Both the position numbers and the translations under genes were made by a program. The notes under the pieces are model-generated. The model saw nothing but the letters and a program-made list of their open reading frames with translations, was not told the DNA's origin and searched no databases. Positions 37,090 to 45,847 of a DNA stretch of 64,000 bases are shown here, in pieces (the first letter of the stretch is position 1; the number at the start of each line of letters is the position of its first letter). The DNA is from an uncultured Rhodospirillales bacterium (GTDB taxonomy: Bacteria; Pseudomonadota; Alphaproteobacteria; Acetobacterales; Acetobacteraceae). The DNA lies in contig CAILMF010000074.1 of the NCBI GenBank assembly GCA_903835235.1, forward strand, positions 124,001 through 188,000, written 5' to 3'.

Positions 37090-38148
37090 CTAACTGGCGC
37101 GGCGGCGATGCGCCTGGTTGCCGCGGTCGGCGCGCATCATGCGCAGCAGCATGCCCTCCCGCAGCCCACGGTCGGCGACCGTGAGACAGGGCAGGGGCCA
37201 GACCTGGCGGATGGCGGCGTAGATGGCGCAGCCTGGCAGCACGAACTCCACCCGGTCCGGCCCGACGCAGGGGTGTGCCGCCAGCCCGGCGCGGCCAAGG
37301 GCGAACAGGTCGCCCAGCGCCTGGTCGGCAACATTGGTGTCCAGCGTGCGGCCATCCACCAGCGGGCGGCGATAGCGCGGCAGGGCCAGCGCCACGCCGG
37401 CCAGGGTGGTGACGGTGCCTGACGTGCCGATGAGGCGCACCCCGCCGGCGCGGATTTCCTGGCCGATGCAATGCACCGCGTCGAACCCGCGGAGATGGCC
37501 GGCCACTTCCTCCGCCACCGCGGCGAAGCCATTCTGGGTGAAGCAATCGGCGCCGGCGCGTTCCGCCAGCGTGACCACGCCGAGCGGCAGCGAGATGTAG
37601 CCGATGAGTTCCGGGATCGAGTCCCGCCCGCATACCCTGATCCAGGCGATTTCCGTGCTGCCGCCGCCGATGTCGAACAGCAGGGCACGCCGGTCCCCGG
37701 GTTCCATCAGCGGCGCGCAGGATTCCATCGCCAGCTCGGCTTCCTCCCGCGCCGAGATGATGCGCGGCTTCAGGCCGGTTTCGGCCGCGACGCGGGCCAG
37801 GAAGGCGGCGCCATTGCCGGCGCGGCGGCAGGCTTCCGTTGCCACCGCCTGGAATTGCCGCACCGGCCGCCTGGCCAGCTTGTCGGCGCAGGTGCCCAGC
37901 GCCCCGATGGCGCGCTCCATCGCGGCTTCCGAAAGCTGGCCGGTGGCAGCCAGGCCTTCGCCCAGGCGCACGATCCGGCTGAAGCTGTCCACCACCCGGA
38001 AGCCGCTGCCCGACGGGGTGCCGACCAGCAGCCGGCAGTTATTGGTACCCAGGTCCAGCGCCGCAAAGGCCAGGCCGCCGGGCACAATACCGCGGGCCGC
38101 GTCCTGGCGGCCTGGCAGCACGGTGTGGGAAGGGGCGTCGTCTGGCAT
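37090..38148 (-). CDS. Ppx/GppA family exopolyphosphatase / pppGpp phosphohydrolase
   Basis: 352 residues with the ASKHA actin-like fold. The P1 loop is FAALDLGTNNCRLLVGTPSG, SAREEAELAMES gives the catalytic Glu region, P2 is LLFDIGGGSTEIAWI, and GTSGTVTTLAGVAL is the adenosine motif. At about 350 residues it is the short, two-domain form found in alphaproteobacteria, without the HD domain of E. coli Ppx. It degrades polyphosphate and/or pppGpp. It is probably co-transcribed with rlmE, a pairing common in this class. Confidence 0.87.
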   Translation of the reverse strand: MPDDAPSHTVLPGRQDAARGIVPGGLAFAALDLGTNNCRLLVGTPSGSGFRVVDSFSRIVRLGEGLAATGQLSEAAMERAIGALGTCADKLARRPVRQFQAVATEACRRAGNGAAFLARVAAETGLKPRIISAREEAELAMESCAPLMEPGDRRALLFDIGGGSTEIAWIRVCGRDSIPELIGYISLPLGVVTLAERAGADCFTQNGFAAVAEEVAGHLRGFDAVHCIGQEIRAGGVRLIGTSGTVTTLAGVALALPRYRRPLVDGRTLDTNVADQALGDLFALGRAGLAAHPCVGPDRVEFVLPGCAIYAAIRQVWPLPCLTVADRGLREGMLLRMMRADRGNQAHRRRAS

Positions 38149-38343
38149 GGCGATGGCCGAGGGCAGCTCCGGTTCCGGGGGGTTTCAAGCTCAGGTTCCG
38201 GAACCGGCTATACTCAGCACCCTTGGGCGCGGCGGCAAGCAGTTTCCGCATCGGAGGCGGTTGCGAAGCGCTGCGGAGCATGATAGTCCCCGCGGCCTCG
38301 GCGACGAGGGCGGGTTTTCCCGCCGGGCACGACGGGTCCCTGC

Positions 38344-38417
38344 TGGGGGATAGTTTAACGGTAGAACTTCCGACTCTGACTCGGACAGTCTTGGTTCGAA
38401 TCCAGGTCCCCCAGCCA
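38344..38417 (+). tRNA. tRNA-Gln (anticodon CTG)
   Basis: The cloverleaf folds fully. The acceptor stem is TGGGGGA (38344-38350) with TCCCCCA (38407-38413), the anticodon stem is TCCGA/TCGGA around loop CTCTGAC (anticodon CTG, decoding CAG), and the T arm is CTTGG-TTCGAAT-CCAGG. Discriminator G and encoded CCA end at 38417. A TATACT at 38209-38214 could be a distant promoter element, and a GGCGGG-TTTT-CCCGCC hairpin (38309-38324) stands in the leader. A probable integrase remnant follows. Confidence 0.95.
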
Positions 38418-38496
38418 GCCCGCCGAGAACCCTAGGACGCTCAAGGGCTACAGGTCCCGGCCATACGCCGGAGAGCGCCGATGGCGGCCACTGCAC

Positions 38497-38643
38497 CACA
38501 AGACCCGCCGCGCCGGGGTCTATCACGACCGTCGCTGGATACCTGGCGACGGGCGCCCCGAGGTCTCCTTGAGCCTTCGGACGCGCAGCCGCCGGCGGGC
38601 CGAGACGTTGGGCGATGCATTGGCGCCTCGGCTTCCGCCTGAG
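38497..38643 (+). pseudogene. Possible integrase N-terminal remnant next to tRNA-Gln
   Basis: One open frame reads RRAGVYHDRRWIPGDGRPEV followed by SLSLRTRSRRRAETLGDALA. The pattern GVY-x-R-R-x-(I/V)PGD, then SLRTRSRRxAExLG, resembles the N-terminal arm-binding region of tyrosine recombinases that insert at tRNA genes. No start codon, core or catalytic domain follows, and the frame continues as unrelated sequence into the tadD region. Position 80 bp past a tRNA 3' end fits a decayed integration event. The resemblance is by eye only. Confidence 0.3.
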
Positions 38644-38702
38644 GCCGCCAGGACCCCGATTGCCTCTCCCCGCGCCCGCGCATCAGGCACCATTGCCGGC
38701 GG

Positions 38703-39446
38703 CTACCGCCCTTCGCGGTTCAGCGCCCCAAGATAGGCCGCAAGCGCTTCCCGGGTGCCGCCCGATGGCGGGGAGCCACCCGCCGCATTGTCGCTGGCGG
38801 CGCGCGCCAGCGCCAGGTTGGCGGCAACCCGCGCCGGCACGGCCCCGCGTTGCGCCAGCGCCTCCAGCAGGGCAAGCGCCTCGGCGCGCTGCCCGGCCAG
38901 CAACAGGGACAGCGCCAGGTTGTTCTGCACGGCCACGCTGTCCGGTGAAAGCGCCAGCGCCGCCCGATGGCTCGTGGCAGCCTCGGCGTGGCGGCCCAGC
39001 AGGTCCAGCGCTACCGCCTTGCCCTCCAGCGCGGCCACCTCGCGCGGCGCCTCGGCCAGCACGCGCTCGAACACCTCCAGCGCGCGCGCAGGCTCGGCGG
39101 TCAGCAGCCGCAACCGGCCCAGCTGAACCAGCAGCGCCGCGTCCCCGGGGTGCCGCGCCAGCGCGCGGTTCACCACCTGCCCAGCCTGGGCGACATGACC
39201 GCCGCGCAGCAGCGCCGCGACGAAGCGCGCCTGGATCGGGGCTGACCCCGGTTCGGCCGCGGCGGCGGCGGCGTACATGGAAAGTGCCACCTGCGCCTGG
39301 CCGGACTCCTCGGCCGCGGCGGCCACGCGCAGCCGGGCATTGCCGGTATCGGCCTGCCGGCCGCCCTCCTCCAGGCCCGGCAGGCCGCCGCAGCCCGCGG
39401 CCAGCAGGCAGCTGAGAAGCGCGAGACAACGCAGCGGCCGGGTCAT
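38703..39446 (-). CDS. tadD: TadD-type TPR lipoprotein of the Tad pilus system
   Basis: 247 residues. The lipobox LLSCLLAAGC (Cys near 19) marks an outer-membrane or periplasmic lipoprotein. TPR units follow, for example VVNRALARHPGDAALLVQLG and HRAALALSPDSVAVQNNLAL. TadD acts as a pilotin-like assembly factor for the Tad secretion apparatus. The ATG overlaps the tadC stop by 4 bp, and it is the last gene of the cpaA-tadD series. Confidence 0.82.
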   Translation of the reverse strand: MTRPLRCLALLSCLLAAGCGGLPGLEEGGRQADTGNARLRVAAAAEESGQAQVALSMYAAAAAAEPGSAPIQARFVAALLRGGHVAQAGQVVNRALARHPGDAALLVQLGRLRLLTAEPARALEVFERVLAEAPREVAALEGKAVALDLLGRHAEAATSHRAALALSPDSVAVQNNLALSLLLAGQRAEALALLEALAQRGAVPARVAANLALARAASDNAAGGSPPSGGTREALAAYLGALNREGR

Positions 39447-40390
39447 GGCTGACCTCCGAAGGATTTGCCGATTTCAAGGATGGAAGGGCCGATCAGCGCG
39501 ATGAACAGCGCCGGCAGGATGAACAGGATCAGCGGCCCGATCAGCAGGGCCGGCAGGCGAATGGCCTTTTCCTCGATCCGCAGCATGCGGTCCTGCCGCA
39601 TATCCGCGGCCAGCACCCGCAGCGCCTGGGCCAGCGGGGTGCCGTAGCGGAGCGTCTGCGCCAGCGTGGTGCCCAGCCGCTTGAAGCCGGGCAACTCGGC
39701 GCGCTGCGCCATGCGGTCCAGCGCCATCCGCCGGTCCGGCAACATGCGCAACTCCTGCACCAGGGTGTTCAGCTCCAGCGCAATCGCGCGGTTGGAGGCC
39801 TCCATTTCCCGCGCTACCCGGTCCAGCCCGGATTCCAGGCCAAGCCCGGCCTCGGCCGCCACCACCAGCAGGTCCAGCGCATCCGGCAGGCCCTGGCGCA
39901 GCTGGTTCTGGTAGGGGCGGCGCAGCCAGCCGAGCAGCCAATTCGGCCCCAGCACCGCCAGCACCAGCGCGCCGAGCAGCAGCTTGGCGGCATCCGGCCG
40001 TTCCAGCTCCAGCGCCAGCACCGCGGCCAGCGCGGCCAGGGGCAGCGCCACCAGCAGCAGCGCCTTGGCGCCGAGGAACAGCGGCACGGCATGGCGCGGG
40101 TCGTACCCCGCCGCGGCCATGGCGCGTTGGAAACCCGCCACCTCCTTCGGCGAGATGATGGCACTGTCGCGCAACGCCTCGCCCAGCCGTACCACCGGGC
40201 GCAGCAGGCCATGCGTCCTGGCCAGCTTGTCGCCACCCAGCGGCACGGCGGGGCGCAGCAGCAGGCGCAGGCGCGTGGCCAGGTCGCGCTCCTCGGCGCC
40301 CTGCGCCAGCAGCGCCGCGGCCAGCACCGCCAGGCCGATGGCGCCAGCGGCGGCCGCCACCGCCAGCAGCAGGGTACCCGGCCCCGGCAT
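39443..40390 (-). CDS. tadC: TadC, inner-membrane platform protein (T2SS GspF family)
   Basis: 315 residues. Hydrophobic segments lie near both ends (LLLAVAAAAGAIGLAVLAAA and LLIGPLILFILPALFIALIG), with a central cytoplasmic GspF-type domain containing DALDLLVVAAEAGLGLESGL and ALELNTLVQELRMLPDRRMAL. With TadB it forms the membrane base on which CpaF drives Flp pilin assembly. It overlaps tadB by one base (TGATG). Confidence 0.88.
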   Translation of the reverse strand: MPGPGTLLLAVAAAAGAIGLAVLAAALLAQGAEERDLATRLRLLLRPAVPLGGDKLARTHGLLRPVVRLGEALRDSAIISPKEVAGFQRAMAAAGYDPRHAVPLFLGAKALLLVALPLAALAAVLALELERPDAAKLLLGALVLAVLGPNWLLGWLRRPYQNQLRQGLPDALDLLVVAAEAGLGLESGLDRVAREMEASNRAIALELNTLVQELRMLPDRRMALDRMAQRAELPGFKRLGTTLAQTLRYGTPLAQALRVLAADMRQDRMLRIEEKAIRLPALLIGPLILFILPALFIALIGPSILEIGKSFGGQP

Positions 40391-41340
40391 CAGTCCCGCC
40401 CGGCCTGGCGGATCAGCCAGCGGATGGTCAGCAACCCCAGCAGCATCAGCCCCAGGCCAATCATGGCCATGCGCTGCCCCGTCGGGTTCTGGGTGAAGGC
40501 CTGGATGTAGAAGGGCTGGATCAGCGACATGCCGAGCGCGGCGAGGAAGGGCAGCACCACCAGCAAGCCGGCCTGCGCCTTGGCCTCCCCGGCCAGGGCG
40601 CGGGCCCGCTTGGCCATGGCGACGCGCTTGCGCACCATCTCCGCCAGGTTGTCCAGCGTCTCCGCCAGGCTGCCGCCGGTCTGCGCCTGCAACCCCAGCG
40701 TCACCGCCAGGAAGGCGTATTCGGTCAGCCCGGTGCGGTCATGCAGCCGGGCCAGCGCGGCTTCCACGGGCCGGCCGATGGCCATGTCGCCGACCACCCG
40801 GGCGAATTCGTCGCGCGTCGGCGCCGGCATTTCCGTGCTGATGTTGCGGATCGCCTCGGCCAGCGGCAGGCCGGCGCGGATGGCGCGGACCATCAGCCCC
40901 AGCGATTCCGGGATTTGCAGGAAGATGGCGTCGCAGTAGCGCCGGTGCTGCCAGCCGAACACCCAGCGCACCACCAGCAGCCCGGCCAGCGGCGCGGCGA
41001 GGAATGCCACCGCGGCGCCCGCGATACTGTCCAGCCAGGCCGCCGCCAGCCCGGTAGCGACCACGCCCAGCAGCGCCACCAGCGGCCATGCGATGACCTG
41101 TTCCTGCGGAATGTCCGGGTGGTAGTGCAGCGCGCGGAACAGCCGCAGGCGCATGCGGCCCCCTGCCGGCCGGCTGAGCCGGATGCTCGGCGCCGCTGAT
41201 GTGGCGCCCACCGGCCGCGAAAGCCCCTGCACGCGCGCCCGCAGCTCCCGCCCGCTGCCGCTGCGCAGCAGGGCCAGCATGCCCAGCAGCAGGCTGAGCA
41301 GCAGCAGGCCGGCCAGCAGGATCAGCAGCGCGTGCGGCAT
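40390..41340 (-). CDS. tadB: TadB, inner-membrane platform protein (T2SS GspF family)
   Basis: 316 residues. An N-terminal helix (LLILLAGLLLLSLLLGMLAL), a further pair of helices about 90-135, the GspF domain (FLQIPESLGLMVRAIRAGLP, then VTLGLQAQTGGSLAETLDNL) and two C-terminal helices match TadB. It lies 2 bp after cpaF and one base into tadC. Confidence 0.88.
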   Translation of the reverse strand: MPHALLILLAGLLLLSLLLGMLALLRSGSGRELRARVQGLSRPVGATSAAPSIRLSRPAGGRMRLRLFRALHYHPDIPQEQVIAWPLVALLGVVATGLAAAWLDSIAGAAVAFLAAPLAGLLVVRWVFGWQHRRYCDAIFLQIPESLGLMVRAIRAGLPLAEAIRNISTEMPAPTRDEFARVVGDMAIGRPVEAALARLHDRTGLTEYAFLAVTLGLQAQTGGSLAETLDNLAEMVRKRVAMAKRARALAGEAKAQAGLLVVLPFLAALGMSLIQPFYIQAFTQNPTGQRMAMIGLGLMLLGLLTIRWLIRQAGRD

Positions 41341-41342
41341 GC

Positions 41343-42686
41343 TCAGCCCTGCCGCAACGCTGCCAGCCAGGCATCGCCCAGGCCGAAATACTCCAGCCGG
41401 TCATGAAAGCCGGGGCGGATGTTCGGCGAGGTCCAGCGGCCCCTGATCCGCCCGGTGGCATCGTCGCCCAGGTATTCGAAGCTGAAGACGTCGTTCATGG
41501 TGATGACCTCGCCCTCCAGCCCGCAGACCTCCGCCACCTGCAGCACGCGGCGGCCGCCATCCCGCATCCGCGCCACCTGCACGATGATGTCGACAGCACT
41601 GGCGATCTGGGTGCGGATGGCGCGGCTGGGCAGCGTGGACTGGCCCATCAGCACCATGTTCTCGATCCGCACCAGCGCATCCCGCGCGGTATTGGCGTGC
41701 ACCGTGCAGTAGCTGCCGTCATGGCCGGTGTTCATCGCCTGGAGCATGTCGAAGGCTTCGGCGCCGCGGACCTCGCCGACGATGATGCGGTCCGGCCGCA
41801 TCCGCAGCGCATTGCGGATCAGGTCGCGCTGGGTGATCTCGCCGCGGCCTTCCAGGTTCAGCGGGCGCGTTTCCAGCCGCACCACATGCGGCTGCTGCAA
41901 CTGCAATTCGGCGGCGTCCTCGATGGTGACGATCCGCTCGCCGTGGTCGATGAGGCGGCTCATCGCATTCATCATGGTGGTCTTGCCGGAACCGGTGCCG
42001 CCAGAGATCACCACGTTCAGCCGGCACCGCGCGGCAATCTCCAGTATCCGCACCATGGCCGGCGACATCGAGCCGCCGGCGGCCATGCTGTCGAGGTCCA
42101 CTTTGCGCTTGGCGAATTTGCGGATGGAGATGCAGGCGCCATCGATCGCCAGCGGCGGGAACACCACGTTGACGCGGCTGCCATCGGCCAGCCGGCAATC
42201 CACCAGCGGGCTGCTCTCATCCACCCGACGGCCGACCGTGGCGGCCATCTTCTGCGCAATGGCGCCCAGCTGCGCCGCGCTGCGGAAGCGCACCGCGGTC
42301 TGTTCCACCTTGCCGCGGCGTTCGATGAAGACGCGGTCCGGGCCGTTGACCATGATGTCGCTGATGCTGTCGTCCTGGAGCAAGGGCTCCAGCGGGCCGT
42401 AGCCCAGCATGTCGTCGGCCAGTTCCTCGGCGATGCGGCCCTGTTCCAGCGCCGAGATCTCGATGCGCTCGCGGTCGGCGACCTCATGCACCAGGGCTTC
42501 CAGCTCGGTGCGCAGCGCCGCTGCGTCCAACTCGGCGGCGCGCACGGGGTCGACGCGTTCCATCACCTGGCCGCGCAGCCGCTCCACCTGAGTGGGGGCG
42601 CTGGGCGCGGCGCGTGGCGGGGCGGGCGCCGCCGGCGGCTCCGGCTGGGATGGCGGCAGCTGCAAGCGGCCGAAGGCGCGCGTCAT
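41343..42686 (-). CDS. cpaF: CpaF/TadA pilus assembly ATPase
   Basis: 447 residues. An N-terminal Pro-rich tail precedes the helical domain with DDMLGYGPLEPLLQDDSISD and IMVNGPDRVFIERRGKV. Walker A is VISGGTGSGKTTMMNAMS, the Asp box is IVTIEDAAELQLQ, Walker B is RPDRIIVGEVRGAEAFDML, and the His box is NTGHDGSYCTVHANTARDAL. It is a hexameric cytoplasmic ATPase powering Tad pilus extension and retraction. It overlaps cpaE by 4 bp. Confidence 0.93.
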   Translation of the reverse strand: MTRAFGRLQLPPSQPEPPAAPAPPRAAPSAPTQVERLRGQVMERVDPVRAAELDAAALRTELEALVHEVADRERIEISALEQGRIAEELADDMLGYGPLEPLLQDDSISDIMVNGPDRVFIERRGKVEQTAVRFRSAAQLGAIAQKMAATVGRRVDESSPLVDCRLADGSRVNVVFPPLAIDGACISIRKFAKRKVDLDSMAAGGSMSPAMVRILEIAARCRLNVVISGGTGSGKTTMMNAMSRLIDHGERIVTIEDAAELQLQQPHVVRLETRPLNLEGRGEITQRDLIRNALRMRPDRIIVGEVRGAEAFDMLQAMNTGHDGSYCTVHANTARDALVRIENMVLMGQSTLPSRAIRTQIASAVDIIVQVARMRDGGRRVLQVAEVCGLEGEVITMNDVFSFEYLGDDATGRIRGRWTSPNIRPGFHDRLEYFGLGDAWLAALRQG

Positions 42687-43912
42687 GCCTGGCCCCGGCC
42701 CAGCAGGCGATGCAGCAGCGAAGGCGGCTTCGTCGTCGAGACCGCCGCGATCTCGCGCAGCAGCGGCGCCAGCGCGCGGCGCAGGGCGGGGCTTTCCCGC
42801 AGCGCCGGGCGGCCGAGATTGGCGGCGCGGGGCAGCTCGCGGGGCAGGTCTGGGATCACCACCTCAGGCGCCGCGCCCAGCCCTTCCGTCACCAATGCCC
42901 GCTTCAGGCCGCCGGGCAGGCCATCCCGATTCAGCACCACGGTGGGGCGCGCCTGGCCGCAGCCGGCGACCAGCTTGCGCATGGCCAGCGTATCGCGAAT
43001 GCCCGCCAGGTCCGGCCCCAACACCAGCACCGCGTGCCAGGCGGCGGCCAGCGCCAGGCGCTCCATCGGGCCGGGCGGCATCGGCAGGTCGATGACCACA
43101 TAGTTGGCGCGGCTGCGCAGCATCTCCAGCACCCGGCGCATACCGGTTTCCACCGGCTGGGGCAGACTGTCCATCGGGTCCTCGGCGGCAATCAGCCGCA
43201 GCCGGTCGGCAATGGGAATGCCGGCGCGGTCGAGGAACAGTGCATCGACGCGCTCGGGCTCCTCCAGCGCCACGCGCAGCCCAGTGCCGGGGCGGACGCC
43301 CAGCATCAGCCCGGTGGTGCCGCCGCGCAGGTGGAGGTCCAGCAGCGCAACATGGCCGTGGCTGCGCTCCGCGAGTTGCAGCGCCAGGTTCACCGCCACG
43401 GTGGTGGCGCCGCAGCCGCCGCGCATGCCGCAGACCGCGATGACCTTGCCGCCCTTGCTCGCCTCGGTCGCCTCGCCGGCCAGCTGCGGGCCGAACAGCC
43501 GCGCCACCATGTCGCGCGTCAGCGGCTTGTGGGCGTATTCGGCCACGCAGAGGTCGCGGGTCAGCTGGCGGTAGAAGCCGATATCGGTCTGCTCGCCGAT
43601 GACCAGCACGCGCACATCCGGGGCGCAGACCGCGGCCAGGGCTTCCAGCGCGGCGAAGGGCTCGGCGATGCCGCTGATATCCACCAGCAGCGTGTGCGGC
43701 GTTGCCTCGCGTTCCAGGGCGCGGGTCGCGGCGTGGACATCGCCGCGACGCAGTTGCGTGGCGCCCAGCAGGTTGGGCAGGCCGCCGCGCAGCGCCGCCT
43801 CGCTGGCGTCATCGGTCACGAAGGCCAGGCAGCTCGGGCGTTCGCCGGCCTGCCGGGTGGCACCGCGGCTGCTGTCCGGCGCCTCCTGCAGGGCAGGGCG
43901 CTCACGGCGCAT
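42683..43912 (-). CDS. cpaE: CpaE/TadZ pilus localisation ATPase (ParA/MinD-like)
   Basis: 409 residues. The N-terminal receiver-like half (LVDISGIAEPFAALEAL and LVIGEQTDIGFYRQLTRDL) lacks phosphorylation residues. The C-terminal MinD-type domain has a deviant Walker A CGMRGGCGATTVAVNLALQ and a LLDLHLRGGTTGLMLGV switch. TadZ positions the Tad machine at the cell pole. The start at 43912 overlaps the end of cpaD by 11 bp; longer upstream frame belongs to cpaD. An Ala replaces the usual Lys/Ser after GCG, so ATP turnover may be weak. Confidence 0.87.
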   Translation of the reverse strand: MRRERPALQEAPDSSRGATRQAGERPSCLAFVTDDASEAALRGGLPNLLGATQLRRGDVHAATRALEREATPHTLLVDISGIAEPFAALEALAAVCAPDVRVLVIGEQTDIGFYRQLTRDLCVAEYAHKPLTRDMVARLFGPQLAGEATEASKGGKVIAVCGMRGGCGATTVAVNLALQLAERSHGHVALLDLHLRGGTTGLMLGVRPGTGLRVALEEPERVDALFLDRAGIPIADRLRLIAAEDPMDSLPQPVETGMRRVLEMLRSRANYVVIDLPMPPGPMERLALAAAWHAVLVLGPDLAGIRDTLAMRKLVAGCGQARPTVVLNRDGLPGGLKRALVTEGLGAAPEVVIPDLPRELPRAANLGRPALRESPALRRALAPLLREIAAVSTTKPPSLLHRLLGRGQA

Positions 43913-44228
43913 GGCTGGCCTCCGGCGGTGCGGCAGGGGCCAGCGCGGCGGCGGGGGAAATGCCGACGCGCGAGGCATTGGCATTCGGCAGTGCCCGCCG
44001 GGCATCGCGCTCCAGCCGGCGGATCGCCAGCGTGGCCGGCGCGGCGCGCTCCGTGCTGGCGGCGCGGCCCTGGATGGCATCGGCGGGGTTGGCCAGCATG
44101 GCGCGCAGATTGGCGTCGTTGACGCCGCTGGGCGCCCAGGTGCCGGGGCGGGCGAAGTCGTCGCCGCCCCAGGAACCACCCGGGGTGCAGCCGGCCAGCA
44201 GCAGCAGCAACACGCAGAATCTCGGCAT
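43902..44228 (-). CDS. cpaD: Short CpaD-like pilus lipoprotein
   Basis: 108 residues starting MPRFCVLLLLLAGCTPGGSW, with lipobox LLAGC (Cys near 14). The core motif VNDANLRAMLANPADAIQGR matches the conserved C-terminal part of CpaD, where a TQxNLAxMVANPxDLxxPR pattern is usual. Caulobacter CpaD is about twice as long, so the N-terminal half is missing here. It sits between cpaC and cpaE, where cpaD belongs. An outer-membrane partner of the secretin is inferred. A TTG at 44243 would add five codons and overlap cpaC. Confidence 0.75.
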   Translation of the reverse strand: MPRFCVLLLLLAGCTPGGSWGGDDFARPGTWAPSGVNDANLRAMLANPADAIQGRAASTERAAPATLAIRRLERDARRALPNANASRVGISPAAALAPAAPPEASHAP

Positions 44229-44239
44229 CGCGGCGGCCC

Positions 44240-45847
44240 TCAATCCAGGATGAAGCCTGCATCCAGCCCCGGCGGCAGCGGCACCGCCGGGCCACCCCGC
44301 GCGGCCTGCCGGCGATAAAGGATGCGATCCAGGTCGGTCGCCGGGCGGAAGCCATCGGTCGGCGCCGCCAGCGCCGCCTGGCTCGACACCGGCCGCACCA
44401 GATAGGGCGTGATGATGATGACCAGCTCGGTCTCGTTGCGCTGGAACCGGTCCGAGCGGAACAGCGCGCCCAGCACCGGCACGTCGCCGATGCCGTTGAC
44501 GCCACTATTGGTCAGCGTGTTGCTGCGCTGGAGCAGCCCGGCGATGGCGAAGCTCTGGCCGCTGCCGACTTCCACCGTGGTCTCCGCCCGGCGCACGCTG
44601 AGCGCGGGGATGGTGACGACGCCATTGGCCAGCGGCAGGCTGATGGCGCCGTTCTGCGATAGCTGGCTGACCTCCGGCCTGACGCGCAGGTTCAGCCGCT
44701 CCGGCCCCAGCACGGTCGGCACGAAGGAGAGGCTGACGCCGAACTGCTTGTACTCCACGGTGATGGAGCCGTTCAGCGAACTGGCCGCCACCGGCACCGG
44801 GAATTCGCCGCCGGCCAGGAAGCTGGCGACCTCGCCGGACTGCGCGGTCAGGTTCGGTTCCGCCAGGATGGTGATGAGCTGGTCGGAGGCCAGCGCATCG
44901 ACCACCGCGTTGATGTCGAAGCGGGACGAGCTGAACCCCGCGCCGATGCGGCTGACGGTGGCGGCCGTGCCGGTGCTGGTGGCGGTCAGCGCGTTCAGCA
45001 CGCCGCCGATGCCGCCGGTGTTCAGGCCGATCAGCATGCCCGCGCCGTTATTGGCCAGCGCCTGCCAGTTGAAGCCCAGGTCGCGGCTGACCTGGCGCGA
45101 GATTTCCGCGACTCGGACCCGCAGGTTGACCTGGATGGAGGACAGCAGCGCCAGGCTGTTGATGACCTCGCGTCCCTCGCCGCCGAAGGTGCGGGCGATG
45201 GCCTCGGCGCGCTGGGCGTCGGCCGCCGTTGGCACCTGGCCGCTGAGCACCAGCGTGGTGCGGCCGCTGGCGGTCACCACCAGCCCCTCGGCGCCCGGCA
45301 CCAGGCGGCGGATCATGCTCTGCACGGCGGCCGGGCTGGGGGCCGCGGGGCCGCCCGCCTGCGGCGCCGGCGCTGCCCCGGGCGCGGCCGGTGCCGTGCC
45401 GCGGCCAGGGTTCACGGTGATGTCGTATTCCGCCACCGGGGAGCCATCCTCGGCCGCGGCGATGACGGTGGTGCGGCCGGCGCCGACCGCCATCAGGAAC
45501 AGGCTGGTGGGAGAGACCGGCTGCACCCGGGCAATGCGCGGGTCGGCGGCCATGACGGTGATGGCCGGGCGCGGCAGGCGAAGCAGCCGCCCGGCGCCGG
45601 CTTCCAGCAGCAGGGAGACCGGCAATCCCGCGGGGGCCACGGCCGGCGTGGCAGGCACCACCGCGGCCGGCCGGACCAGCGCCGCCTGGCGGCCGGGCCG
45701 CGGCATTGTCGACGTCGCGCGGGCCAGGCGCTCCGCCGGCTCCGGCTGGCCCTGCGCGCCGGCCGGCGCCGGCTGCCCCCGCGCGCCTTGCGGCGCGACG
45801 ACCAGCAACAGCGCCAACCCCACGAAACCAAGGGCACGCAAGGTCAT
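44240..45847 (-). CDS. cpaC: CpaC/RcpA outer-membrane secretin of the Tad pilus
   Basis: 535 residues. The signal peptide MTLRALGFVGLALLLVVAPQ is followed by a Pro/Ala-rich stretch, then the pilus/BON-type N-domain (SLLLEAGAGRLLRLPRPAIT), and the secretin domain with VNLRVRVAEISRQVSRDLGF, ILAEPNLTAQSGEVASFLAG and GIGDVPVLGALFRSDRFQRN. It forms the outer-membrane channel for the Flp pilus. The ATG overlaps the cpaB stop by 4 bp; the longer open frame upstream overlaps cpaB and cpaA out of frame. Confidence 0.93.
   Translation of the reverse strand: MTLRALGFVGLALLLVVAPQGARGQPAPAGAQGQPEPAERLARATSTMPRPGRQAALVRPAAVVPATPAVAPAGLPVSLLLEAGAGRLLRLPRPAITVMAADPRIARVQPVSPTSLFLMAVGAGRTTVIAAAEDGSPVAEYDITVNPGRGTAPAAPGAAPAPQAGGPAAPSPAAVQSMIRRLVPGAEGLVVTASGRTTLVLSGQVPTAADAQRAEAIARTFGGEGREVINSLALLSSIQVNLRVRVAEISRQVSRDLGFNWQALANNGAGMLIGLNTGGIGGVLNALTATSTGTAATVSRIGAGFSSSRFDINAVVDALASDQLITILAEPNLTAQSGEVASFLAGGEFPVPVAASSLNGSITVEYKQFGVSLSFVPTVLGPERLNLRVRPEVSQLSQNGAISLPLANGVVTIPALSVRRAETTVEVGSGQSFAIAGLLQRSNTLTNSGVNGIGDVPVLGALFRSDRFQRNETELVIIITPYLVRPVSSQAALAAPTDGFRPATDLDRILYRRQAARGGPAVPLPPGLDAGFILD

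Noticed and set aside
38441-38683. 80-codon minus-strand frame after tRNA-Gln
   Set aside because: Arg/Gly-rich shadow with no ribosome site or family; the opposite strand carries the more suggestive integrase-like segment.
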